NCBI RefSeq assembly: GCF_902168175.1
Contig: NZ_CABHOU010000026.1
Coordinates: forward strand, 1 to 48,277
Origin: an uncultured Chitinophaga sp.
GTDB lineage: Bacteria; Bacteroidota; Bacteroidia; Chitinophagales; Chitinophagaceae
Length of the DNA stretch: 48,277 nt
Direction: 5' to 3'
How positions within the stretch are numbered: the first letter of the stretch is position 1; the number at the start of each line of letters is the position of its first letter. A program made the translations under genes and the position numbers. The notes beneath the pieces were generated by a model. The model saw only the letters and a program-made list of their open reading frames with translations, made no database searches and was not told the DNA's origin. Positions 15,866-23,326 of this stretch are shown in pieces.

Positions 15866-16552
15866 TCATTTTCTTTTATCACTAGACTTCTCCGAAAAAC
15901 CAACAACGTTAAACATCTCCCGCATCCTACTCCGCAAACGATTCCCATACTGCGCCTCCAGCTCCTCGCTGTTCTTATTCGTAGTAACATGCGTCACCAT
16001 CTTATGCGAAATAAACAGGTCATACCTCGATAGCAGTATCTCCGCCATCACATTACAAGTATTCCCCCAAAACGTAGTCACCTGCTCCAGCCCCAGGTCA
16101 TCGAAGCAATGCACCCGCGGCGCGTTCGTATACGGAGAAAAAGCCTCCCGCCCATACTTCAACACCACATTATACCCCATACGGCTAAACTCCATCGCAA
16201 CATCCCTTGCCGCTGCCATCACCGGCCGGTATTCATCCGGGCACAGTAGGCGCATGATGTTCATCAGGGAGGTCTTTCCGCAGCCCACTGGCCCACGGAG
16301 CATCAGCCCTTTCGCCAGGTCAATCCCCTCCGACGGCGCCACGTCCTCGTCCTGAAGGAAATAACAGAGTAATTTCAGCACTACCGGCCGATCAATTTCG
16401 TGGATGGTGTACTTCGGGCCGTAGATGGCCTTCCCCTGCTGCTCGACTATCTGCAGATAGCGGTGGTAGTCATAACGGGTCCGAATAGTTTTTGTCGGGA
16501 TTCGAGTGGAGTCGTCCTGCGGTTGGTGTTGGTTCTGATCTTCGGTAACCAT
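15866..16552 (-). CDS. DnaC-like AAA+ ATPase, putative helicase loader of the island
   Basis: The 228-residue protein carries Walker A (GPVGCGKTS), Walker B (HCFDDLGLE), a sensor-1 strand ending in Asn (VTHVTTNKN) and an arginine-finger region (GNRLRSRMREMF), the set found in DnaC/IstB-type AAA+ proteins. Such proteins load the replicative helicase onto an origin. The upstream replisome-organizer-like gene overlaps it by 83 bases in another frame, so the two are expressed together, like phage lambda O and P or plasmid-type replication pairs. Since IstB partners also look alike, a transposition role was considered, but no IstA transposase is nearby. Confidence 0.78.
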   Translation of the reverse strand: MVTEDQNQHQPQDDSTRIPTKTIRTRYDYHRYLQIVEQQGKAIYGPKYTIHEIDRPVVLKLLCYFLQDEDVAPSEGIDLAKGLMLRGPVGCGKTSLMNIMRLLCPDEYRPVMAAARDVAMEFSRMGYNVVLKYGREAFSPYTNAPRVHCFDDLGLEQVTTFWGNTCNVMAEILLSRYDLFISHKMVTHVTTNKNSEELEAQYGNRLRSRMREMFNVVGFSEKSSDKRK

Positions 16553-17330
16553 TTTGGGTGTTTTTGTCGTGAATGTTAAGTACCCACTTATGCGCGGCAG
16601 CCTGCCAATCGCTTATGGGCGTTTTTCCGGCCTGTTTCCAGCCGTTTGCCTGGTAATGGTGATAGAACTTCAGCGCCTCATCGGAAGGGTACTTATTCGC
16701 ACTAAAAAACGCCTTTACGTCGGGAAGATCGGGAGCGATCGGCGCGCAGGACGAAAAAACGTCCGCGGCGGCGCCAGCCCCATTTACCTTATTATTTTTT
16801 TTAATGGGTGGGTGCGTTTCCTCCCTATCAGTTTTATTACTGTTTATATTGTTTATATAAGTGTCGCAATTTTGCGACAGGGTCTGTATCATTTTTGCGA
16901 CAGGGTGTGTCGCAATTTTGATACTGCTAACCTCCGGGGCTGTCGCAAAATTGATACTGCCCGGTACCGGATCTTCCTCAAAAAGCGCGAGCTGCGTAAA
17001 CCGTGAAGGCGCGGCGCCGGCAGGAACCAAATAAACAATACGGATAAGGCAAAGGGGGTGCTGCTTCCCTCCTGGTTGGTACAGGATGTACCCAAATGCG
17101 TGCAGGTCCTTCAGACAGCGGGTGTAAGTGTTAGCCGATCCGATCCCGCTAAGCCGTATAACGGCATCGCGGAGAACGGGGAATGGCTGCCGGAACTGCT
17201 GCTGGTTCCAGTGCTGGAACAGGGCCAGGTAAAGACTGATGTGATTAGACTTTAATCGGCCATCCTCCTGCACGCGGGCAAAAAAGGCGTTGAGGTGACG
17301 AACGTAGTTCACCTTGGCGGGCGCGTTCAT
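16470..17330 (-). CDS. Replisome-organizer-like protein with internal iterons
   Basis: The 286-residue protein begins with a winged-helix-like domain (LYLALFQHWNQQQFRQPFPV; VIRLSGIGSANTYTRCLKDL), has a low-complexity linker (about residues 118-185), and ends in a small domain typical of phage replication proteins (FYHHYQANGWKQAGKTPISDW). It should bind the origin and recruit the DnaC-like loader encoded in the overlapping downstream gene. The linker DNA carries four 17-bp iteron-like repeats and an AT-rich stretch, see the origin entry. The start codon overlaps the stop of the upstream HTH gene (TGATG). The assignment is by architecture and context; similarity to a named family could not be tested. 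Confidence 0.65.
   Translation of the reverse strand: MNAPAKVNYVRHLNAFFARVQEDGRLKSNHISLYLALFQHWNQQQFRQPFPVLRDAVIRLSGIGSANTYTRCLKDLHAFGYILYQPGGKQHPLCLIRIVYLVPAGAAPSRFTQLALFEEDPVPGSINFATAPEVSSIKIATHPVAKMIQTLSQNCDTYINNINSNKTDREETHPPIKKNNKVNGAGAAADVFSSCAPIAPDLPDVKAFFSANKYPSDEALKFYHHYQANGWKQAGKTPISDWQAAAHKWVLNIHDKNTQNGYRRSEPTPTAGRLHSNPDKNYSDPL
16831..16957. other. Candidate replication origin: iteron-like repeats beside an AT-rich stretch
   Basis: Repeats of TGTCGCAAWWWTGATAC occur at 16908-16924 and 16941-16957, in the opposite orientation at 16886-16902 (one further mismatch), and in a partly palindromic form at 16862-16879 (tgtcgcaa-tt-ttgcgaca). The 30 bases just before them (16831-16860) are almost all A and T. 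Because one copy is inverted and so encodes unrelated residues (AKMIQT against SINFAT and SIKIAT), the repeats are kept as DNA, not as protein sequence. The layout resembles the lambda origin inside gene O. Confidence 0.65.
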
Positions 17331-17617
17331 CAGAACATGCGGGGGTTAGGATTACCTTTTTTCCGGCCCTCCATCAATCCCAGGATGTCGTCGTAGTCGT
17401 AAAAAATGAGCCCGCCGATCTTTGAGTAGGCGATGGTGCCGTTGACACGCATGTTCTGCAGCGTGCCAGGAGAAATACCGAGCATATCGCGTACTTCGTA
17501 GGACTTTACCCATTTCTTTTGGGAGGTAGCCGGGGATACGATTATGTCCCGTATGGCCTGGAGCAATTCGGCCTTGAATACTTGCAGATCTTCTTTTGTG
17601 ATGATTTCTGCTGCCAT
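17330..17617 (-). CDS. Helix-turn-helix (HTH_17/excisionase-like) protein
   Basis: The 95-residue protein has an N-terminal helix (KEDLQVFKAELLQAIRDIIV) and a MerR/excisionase-type winged HTH (WVKSYEVRDMLGISPGTLQN then YSKIGGLIFYDYDDILGLME), the layout of Bacteroidota mobile-element HTH proteins that include Xis-like factors. I chose the ATG at 17617; the frame continues upstream for 13 codons to another ATG without better signals. It overlaps the replisome gene start by one base (TGATG) and so heads a three-gene operon with it and the loader. It may regulate replication or excision; that is inferred from position. Confidence 0.8.
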   Translation of the reverse strand: MAAEIITKEDLQVFKAELLQAIRDIIVSPATSQKKWVKSYEVRDMLGISPGTLQNMRVNGTIAYSKIGGLIFYDYDDILGLMEGRKKGNPNPRMF

Positions 17618-17767
17618 AGTTTGAGGTTGTTTGATGAGGCAGCAAAACAATTGCAATCATGCGGGTTAAAACAGTCACAGGGGTAACAGTACCCCTGTGA
17701 CTTGCCTGATTTTCAATTCATATAAAAAATAAAATTCTTTGTTCTATTTCACTAATCATTCAAATTT

Positions 17768-18964
17768 TTAGTTTTTGCGCGATTGATTCATGAGGTTCGC
17801 CAAGATACCGCGAACAGCTTCGCTGACGCTGGCGTTTTCATTATAAAAATTCTTTCGTAGGCTGATGACCGATATTGCAGTTTGCCTTTGTGACGTAAAG
17901 AATGTGGCGAAGAACTCAAGAACCTCCGATTTGTTTTGATTGGTGTATTGCTCGCTGTCCATCAGCAGGCGCAGTAAATAGCCGATCTGCGGAACGGAAA
18001 ACTTCGTGTGGATTTTAAAGTCCTTCCACCGCAGCAGTTCCTCCGGCAAATCGGCGCGGTTATAGGAAAGCTGGTCACGCTCTTTAAAGTACTGAACTTC
18101 GGCAGCCGTCCATTCACGCAAACATATATTCAGGGCCGTAGAGCTGGGGTTGTAGGCGACACCCGGCTTATGGCGTAATTGCGCAACTTCCTTCTGGCGG
18201 AACAACAGGCGCTCCAATACATCGCGCAGGGGAAGATCTTCCATATCTTCTTTTATCCGGGAGGTACAGTAGGCCAAAAATTCGTCAGAATTATAATTCA
18301 GTTCCATCAACTTCCACCAAACGGCTTCATCGATACTGTCAAGCTTAAGCGTGGTAATTTGAGCCAGTTCCTGCATAAGTATCTTCATATAAAACAACTT
18401 ATGGTAGGTAATGCGTGGTCCATTTTCATAATTCAAAAGTTCACTGAACGGCTCGGCCATCAGCACAAGGAGTTTATCACAGATTCCCCTCTCGGCAAAG
18501 CTGTTTATCAGGGCAGGAACTTCAGCAGCAATATTTATACGTGCGTTAATCAGGTATAAGACTGGGATGCGTAAGTGTATATCCAGGTATTGGGTAAACT
18601 CGTTCTCTACAGTCCATAGAATCTCTGAAAGGTCGGTATAGAGCTGGCGGTAAATGTTAAGCCAGGTGTTGTTTTCAGAAATTTCACTTTTATCTTCAAG
18701 CCCCTCTTTCCCCAGCCGATCTGATACCTCTTCGATCATCATGACCAGCTTCTGCTGATAACTTCGGACGCGCCTTTCGGTTTTTTCCTCGCTACTGACG
18801 CTACTCATTGTACTCAGATTATCGAGGGTTCGTTGCCGCTCGGCGCTGATTGCATCAATAGTTTTGAAGTAATAGCTTCGATCTGGTTCCGTTTTAACTT
18901 TCTCCTTTTCTTTTAACTCAAACTTGATAAGTCGTTCGTAAAAAACGAGTGCATGTTCTTTCAT
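17768..18964 (-). CDS. Island-associated protein of unknown function, 398 residues
   Basis: The product is soluble, rich in charged helices, and has no motif that I can assign. An N-terminal coiled-coil-like part (LIKFELKEKEKVKTEP; AERQRTLDNLSTMS) is followed by leucine-rich helices. The C-terminus (FKIHTKFSVPQIGYLLRLLM and FFATFFTSQRQTAISVISLR) resembles the C-termini of regulatory proteins such as RteC on Bacteroides conjugative transposons; this is only a resemblance by eye. It lies between the integrase and the HTH/replication operon, a common place for such proteins in Bacteroidota islands, and is preceded by a 260-base AT-rich intergenic region. Confidence 0.6.
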   Translation of the reverse strand: MKEHALVFYERLIKFELKEKEKVKTEPDRSYYFKTIDAISAERQRTLDNLSTMSSVSSEEKTERRVRSYQQKLVMMIEEVSDRLGKEGLEDKSEISENNTWLNIYRQLYTDLSEILWTVENEFTQYLDIHLRIPVLYLINARINIAAEVPALINSFAERGICDKLLVLMAEPFSELLNYENGPRITYHKLFYMKILMQELAQITTLKLDSIDEAVWWKLMELNYNSDEFLAYCTSRIKEDMEDLPLRDVLERLLFRQKEVAQLRHKPGVAYNPSSTALNICLREWTAAEVQYFKERDQLSYNRADLPEELLRWKDFKIHTKFSVPQIGYLLRLLMDSEQYTNQNKSEVLEFFATFFTSQRQTAISVISLRKNFYNENASVSEAVRGILANLMNQSRKN

Positions 18965-19172
18965 TTGATAAATAATTGTTTCTAGATATAAAAATTGCCA
19001 TGTTTCCGCTTTTGGGTTGGAGAAAAAAGGATTGGTTAATCTGCACGGTTTTCTATCAAACTAATCGGTATAAGCGCACATTGATAGTGCGATTTTTATG
19101 ATGGCGAATAAATTGAAACTAATGTTATTCCAATGTTAAGAACTAGTTAATGCACTGTTAATCATCAAAATA

Positions 19173-19220
19173 GATAAGTCCAACCTGCGGAAAAACGCAG
19201 GTTGGACTTATCATATTTTT
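19173..19220 (-). terminator. Very strong hairpin at the end of the integrase gene
   Basis: A perfect 17-bp stem (gataagtccaacctgcg and its complement, loop gaaaaa) lies 13 bases beyond the integrase stop. T-runs occur on the + side (atattttttt) and a shorter one on the minus side (ctatttt), so it may act in both directions. Confidence 0.8.
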
Positions 19221-19225
19221 TTGCC

Positions 19226-20485
19226 TCAGGCAGCGTTGGGCTTCAGCAATGATGCCGGCAACTCTATAGATATTTTGGACTTAAGGCTTTTCATATCGGC
19301 ACTCACCTTGGAAGCTACTATTCGTGCATATATCTGCGTTGTGCGAATGGACTTGTGGCCAAGCAGCGCACTTACTGTTTCCAATGGTACGTTGTTGGCC
19401 AGCGTTACCGTGGTAGCGAAGGTATGACGGGCGGTATGCGTTGTAAGATTCTTGGAAATACTACACACGTCTGCAATCTCTTTGAGATAGCTATTAAACC
19501 GCTGATTGCTGCGTACCGGGAACAACCGGTTATTAGCAACACAATATGGATGGTCTTTATATTTCTTAAGTATTTCCTTAGCGTGCGGTAGTAAGGGTAC
19601 ATTTTCACGGCACCAGGTCTTTTCGCGGTTCTTTACGATCCAATCTTCTCCATCAAAGAATTTCGCGATATGATCGGGTGTGAGATTAAGGGTGTCTTTG
19701 TAGGCGTAGCCGGTGAATGCCATAAACAGATAGATATCCTTCGCCTCCTGCAGACGAGGTACTGGCAACTCTTTATGTAGAAGTACCGCCAGTTCCTCCG
19801 CATTCAGTATATCCCTGTCCGGATCGATGTAGGTACACTTGTAGGAATCGAGCGGGTTCTTTTGTAGCCAGTCGCGCCGCACAGCCACCGTTATGATCTG
19901 CTTCGCCTGCTTAACGTATTTCATCGCCGTATTATCCTCAATGCCGTCGGTAAGTGTAAGATAATTGTACAGATCCTCCGCGAAGGAATACTTAACACGG
20001 TCCAGCGGCAGGTCGGGTAACTTGTACTCATGCTTAATAAAGGCCGCCAGCTTGTTGCGCGTACTTTTCCATTTTCGGAGGGTTTCGTAAGACATTTTGT
20101 TCTTCTCCACCTTCTTTTCAAAAAGCGCATACTGGTAATCTGCTACCTGCAGGAATGTCTTTTTCTCGATATCGATACCCAAGTAGGCGTTCTTTAAGAT
20201 AGCGGAGGTTACTACCTTGTCGTTGTCTTTTAAGGAATAATAGTGGCGGAGAAGTTCACTGCGAACTCGGACGAGTTGGCGGTTAATAGTTGCGGCTTCT
20301 TCTGTTCTTCCGAGAACAGCGCCGGCTTTACTGTCGAATTTTTCAGGTAATACCTGGTAACCCAGTGAGAAGTTCTCCCTTATGCCCTCTATGGTGATCC
20401 TTACCATAATCGTGGCCCTCGCATCTCCGTTGTTGTTTTGTTTACGTAACCAAAACAGGATTGATAACTCTTGACTTACTTTCAT
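19226..20485 (-). CDS. Tyrosine recombinase/integrase, IntDOT-like
   Basis: The 419-residue enzyme has an N-terminal arm-binding part, a SAM-like core-binding domain (about residues 110-210) and a catalytic domain with His350, Arg353 (THTARHTF), His377 (LLGHKSIRTT) and the nucleophile Tyr386 (QIYARI). The place of the first catalytic arginine reads FTGYAYKDTLNL, where most tyrosine recombinases have Arg; IntDOT of CTnDOT is known for lacking that arginine too. It should integrate and excise the island at the 20-bp repeats. The gene lies at the right end of the element, reading inward, with the right repeat 120 bp before its start and a strong terminator after its stop. Confidence 0.92.
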   Translation of the reverse strand: MKVSQELSILFWLRKQNNNGDARATIMVRITIEGIRENFSLGYQVLPEKFDSKAGAVLGRTEEAATINRQLVRVRSELLRHYYSLKDNDKVVTSAILKNAYLGIDIEKKTFLQVADYQYALFEKKVEKNKMSYETLRKWKSTRNKLAAFIKHEYKLPDLPLDRVKYSFAEDLYNYLTLTDGIEDNTAMKYVKQAKQIITVAVRRDWLQKNPLDSYKCTYIDPDRDILNAEELAVLLHKELPVPRLQEAKDIYLFMAFTGYAYKDTLNLTPDHIAKFFDGEDWIVKNREKTWCRENVPLLPHAKEILKKYKDHPYCVANNRLFPVRSNQRFNSYLKEIADVCSISKNLTTHTARHTFATTVTLANNVPLETVSALLGHKSIRTTQIYARIVASKVSADMKSLKSKISIELPASLLKPNAA

Positions 20486-20604
20486 AAGTAATGCGTTTAA
20501 GGTGTGGTGTAAATTGGTTTGTTTTGATATGGATCATTCACCTTAAACCCAGTGCGGATAGGCATCTTCAGAGAAAAAGGTTACACTAACTTAGATTTTT
20601 TATG

Positions 20605-20624
20605 TGTAACCTTTTTTGCGACCG
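20605..20624. repeat. Right attachment-site candidate: 20-bp direct repeat
   Basis: Identical to 5304-5323. It lies between the integrase start (20485) and the terminator of tRNA-Lys (20670-20703). Confidence 0.75.
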
Positions 20625-20667
20625 TTCAGATTGAAATAATACGGTTTACCTTTTCAGGCTAAAAAGA

Positions 20668-20704
20668 CAAAAGCCGTATAAATCCTACGATCTATACGGC
20701 TTTA
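20668..20704 (-). terminator. Terminator of tRNA-Lys
   Basis: aaagccgtata / tatacggcttt (20670-20680 and 20693-20703) is an 11-bp stem; on the minus strand it is followed by ttttgtcttttt. It sits 24 bases after the tRNA 3' end. Confidence 0.8.
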
Positions 20705-20726
20705 AGTGCGTTTGAATTTGTTTCTG

Positions 20727-20799
20727 TGATCCCGCTGGGACTCGAACCCAGGGCCCATACATTAAAAGTGTATTGCTCTACCAACTGAGCTACGGAATC
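20727..20799 (-). tRNA. tRNA-Lys (anticodon TTT)
   Basis: Reading the minus strand, the sequence folds into a full cloverleaf: acceptor gattccg/cgggatc with one G-T pair, D-arm with GCTC...GAGC, anticodon stem ATACA/TGTAT around loop CTTTTAA (anticodon TTT), and T-arm CTGGG-TTCGAGT-CCCAG. Length is 73 bases with discriminator A; the CCA end is not encoded. It flanks the island and its T-arm segment recurs at 5234-5247. Confidence 0.95.
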
Positions 20800-20861
20800 A
20801 TCCCCGTTTGTTTTGGGATTGCAAAGATAGGATTTAAATTATTTCTGCCAAATAAATCTCA

Positions 20862-23270
20862 TCAATTGCGGAAAATTATTTTGTACGTCCCTTTGTCGGT
20901 TGCGCTGAAAACCTTTAGGGCGTAGTATTTCCCGGCGGTCCAGTCATCGATACTATTGTCGTAAAATTTACTTCCGGGGTTACCACTTTGACCTCCGGGG
21001 TATATACCATACGCCTCTGTTTGCCTGCCCAATTGTACAATCATCTTCCACGACGGGCCATGGCGCAGTTTGGTGGCGTTTACGATGTGCGGGCCTCCGC
21101 CGGTGTACAGTCCCTGCCTGCTAAAGGCGGGTAATCCTGCGAGGTGATTGATGTTCGTACCACGGTATTCACCGAAGGCGAGTTTGTTTTCGCGCTTTAG
21201 CCTGCGGGCTTCGTTGGCCGAGCGGGCAAAACTGCGCAGTACGATATCGGGCAGGGTTTCTACCTGGGGCGTGGCCCTATCGTCTACGAAGTGCATGGCA
21301 CTATCGCGCAGTAACCATAGCAGTGTGGTTTTGGATTGTGGCAGTTCCAGTACAAGGCTGTCTTTATTGGCGAAGTCGTCTTCCCAAATCTCTTTCTCAA
21401 AATCTTCCCACCAAAGATTAAAAATGGTCGCGGCACTGCTGGAAGGCGACTGCACATAATCCCAACGCGTAAGTGAATCATAAAATTCACGCAGGTTAGG
21501 TCGCAGGAATTCTTCGTTCAGGTTCCTCAGCAAAAACGGTAATGCGGTGGCGGCGAATAAGTTCTTATTATCATTCTGCAAAGCCATCATATCCTGCACG
21601 GTTACACCCCGTTTGACTTCCAGTGCTTCGTTAATACGTTTGCCCCGGTACAGGTCGTAGGTGCCATATAGGTGATACGGGTACGTACTGTCTGTAGGAT
21701 GCTGGTTGGCGGAGTTCAGGTAACCTCGTTCGGGATTACGGATATGCGGCAGTTCGCCGCGCGGTATGTAACCTTGCCAGGCATAGGTGCTATCCCAGCC
21801 GGGCATAATGAATTTACCCTGGTCTTTCCAACGCAGTGGGTACACCCCATTATGCCATATCGCGATATCGCCTGTTTTAGCGGCAAATAAGAAGTTTTGA
21901 GCCGGACAGGTAAAGTGTTGCAGGGCGGCCAGGTATTCGTCGTAATTCCGGGCTCTATTTAATTTATAGAACGTAGCCAGTTCGTTGGTGGCATCATGTG
22001 CCTTCCAGCGCATGGCTAAAAAATCTTCTTTGGCCGATTTGTCGGGGAACACATTATCGAACATCACGGGGCCCCAAACGGTATAGGCAACGGTATCATA
22101 ATACGAAGACTGACCTTTGATCTTAATTTCTTCCACGCGCAAATCGACATTGCGGTATTCGCCGTTAAACAGGTATTGGTGGCGACCGTTGCGGAATTTC
22201 ACGCGGTAATAATCTTTCACGTCCTCGCTCCCATTGGTAATGCCCCAGCCGATAAAGTCGTTAAAGCCAATGAGCACGCCGGGGGCACCGGGCAGCGATA
22301 CGCCGTATACATTCATAGTGGGCGTGTTGATCTGCACTTCGTACCATAATGAAGGCAGGTTAAGGCCCAGGTGCGGGTCGTTACACAGGATGGGCGCGCC
22401 GCTGCGGGTGCGGTTGCCGCTTACAGCCCAGTTATTACTGCCATTGTCCGGGTCGGGCTTTTGTATTTTAAAGTGAAGGTCTTGCTGATCGCGGTATAGT
22501 ATGCTGTCGGATGGACGTTCAGGATGCACTGATGCCGCCGGGTACGGGGTGCCCGATGGGATGATCGGGTCAAGCGTATCGGTAAAGTCCGGGAACATCT
22601 GCGCTACGTCCTGTTCGCTGAACAGGCGGCGGGCGTTCGTGTATTCGAGGTCGTTAGCAGCACCGGCAAGGTCGTCGGCCATATACTTAATAAGCAGGCA
22701 GGTTTTCAGGTTGCTCCAGGACTCAGGTTTGTAGTTCAGGAGTTTGTATTCAAGCGGCAACCTGCGGGGGCGCAAGCTGGCAATATAGGTGTTAACACCA
22801 CGGGTGTATGCATCCAGCTGTGCTTTCATTACAGGGTCTTTTTCAATCACCCTTAATGCATTTTCGGCTGCATAAGTCATACCCTGCCGGCGTTTCAGGC
22901 GATCGCGTTCCAGTAACGACGGGCCGAGTATTTCGCAGAGGCGCCCTGCAGAGGCCATGGTTTGCACTTCCATTTGCCAGAGGCGGTCGCGCGCGTGCAG
23001 GTAACCTTGTACAAATACGGCATCGTTCTCGTTTTTTGCAAAAATATGCGGCACCATGCGTTCGTCTTCCCACACCTCCACAGTGCCGGCCAAACCGGGT
23101 ATCCTTATTTCGGCATTAAAGTTTTTATTAACCGGCTCGGCGTTCTGCCAAAATCCATGTTGTGGACTCAGCAGCTTCCCTAATGGAGGAAGGGAGCCCC
23201 AGCTCTTATTAAGGCACCAGATGAGCGCCAGGGTCAGTAACGAGGAAAATAGGAAGGCGATGGTTCTCAT
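20862..23270 (-). CDS. Penicillin acylase family protein (Ntn-hydrolase)
   Basis: The 802-residue protein has an N-terminal signal or anchor helix (IAFLFSSLLTLALIWCL) and the layout of penicillin/acyl-homoserine-lactone acylases: an alpha part (VEVWEDERMVPHIFAKNEND; QGYLHARDRLWQMEV), a spacer, and a beta part starting at Ser278 in GSNNWAVSG, the residue that becomes the N-terminal nucleophile after self-cleavage. Conserved beta-chain segments follow (GAPILCNDPHLGLNLPSLWYE). Such enzymes hydrolyse amide bonds of aryl- or acyl-amides, including N-acyl-homoserine lactones, in the periplasm. The substrate here is not clear. It is a single gene between tRNA-Lys and bioF. Confidence 0.92.
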   Translation of the reverse strand: MRTIAFLFSSLLTLALIWCLNKSWGSLPPLGKLLSPQHGFWQNAEPVNKNFNAEIRIPGLAGTVEVWEDERMVPHIFAKNENDAVFVQGYLHARDRLWQMEVQTMASAGRLCEILGPSLLERDRLKRRQGMTYAAENALRVIEKDPVMKAQLDAYTRGVNTYIASLRPRRLPLEYKLLNYKPESWSNLKTCLLIKYMADDLAGAANDLEYTNARRLFSEQDVAQMFPDFTDTLDPIIPSGTPYPAASVHPERPSDSILYRDQQDLHFKIQKPDPDNGSNNWAVSGNRTRSGAPILCNDPHLGLNLPSLWYEVQINTPTMNVYGVSLPGAPGVLIGFNDFIGWGITNGSEDVKDYYRVKFRNGRHQYLFNGEYRNVDLRVEEIKIKGQSSYYDTVAYTVWGPVMFDNVFPDKSAKEDFLAMRWKAHDATNELATFYKLNRARNYDEYLAALQHFTCPAQNFLFAAKTGDIAIWHNGVYPLRWKDQGKFIMPGWDSTYAWQGYIPRGELPHIRNPERGYLNSANQHPTDSTYPYHLYGTYDLYRGKRINEALEVKRGVTVQDMMALQNDNKNLFAATALPFLLRNLNEEFLRPNLREFYDSLTRWDYVQSPSSSAATIFNLWWEDFEKEIWEDDFANKDSLVLELPQSKTTLLWLLRDSAMHFVDDRATPQVETLPDIVLRSFARSANEARRLKRENKLAFGEYRGTNINHLAGLPAFSRQGLYTGGGPHIVNATKLRHGPSWKMIVQLGRQTEAYGIYPGGQSGNPGSKFYDNSIDDWTAGKYYALKVFSATDKGTYKIIFRN

Positions 23271-23326
23271 GATTGAAAGTTAGCCCATAAATTTGAAATT
23301 TCAATAATTTAAGAACCGGCTTTCGT

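Larger units (their letters stand above)
5304..20624. mobile_element. Integrated genomic island of about 15.3 kb carrying anti-phage genes
   Basis: The element is bounded by perfect 20-bp direct repeats, carries a tyrosine recombinase at its right end and lies beside tRNA-Lys(TTT). The tRNA keeps its own terminator at 20670-20703, between the right repeat and the tRNA, which suggests that the island boundary is the 20-bp repeat rather than the tRNA 3' end. Inside are a replisome-organizer-like gene with iterons, a DnaC-like loader, an HTH protein, HEPN, SymE-like, PIN and XRE genes, a STAND-TPR ATPase and CBASS genes. The cargo is more AT-rich than the core. I see no relaxase, conjugation or virion genes, so it is an integrative element depending on a helper, or a phage-plasmid-like or satellite element. 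Confidence 0.75.

Noticed and set aside
15866..16552. IstB transposition helper of an IS21 element
   Set aside because: No IstA transposase or terminal repeats nearby; the overlapping partner is a replication-type protein.
16850..16960. CRISPR-like array
   Set aside because: The repeats are only 17 bp, one is inverted, spacing is irregular and the DNA is within a coding sequence; iterons fit better.
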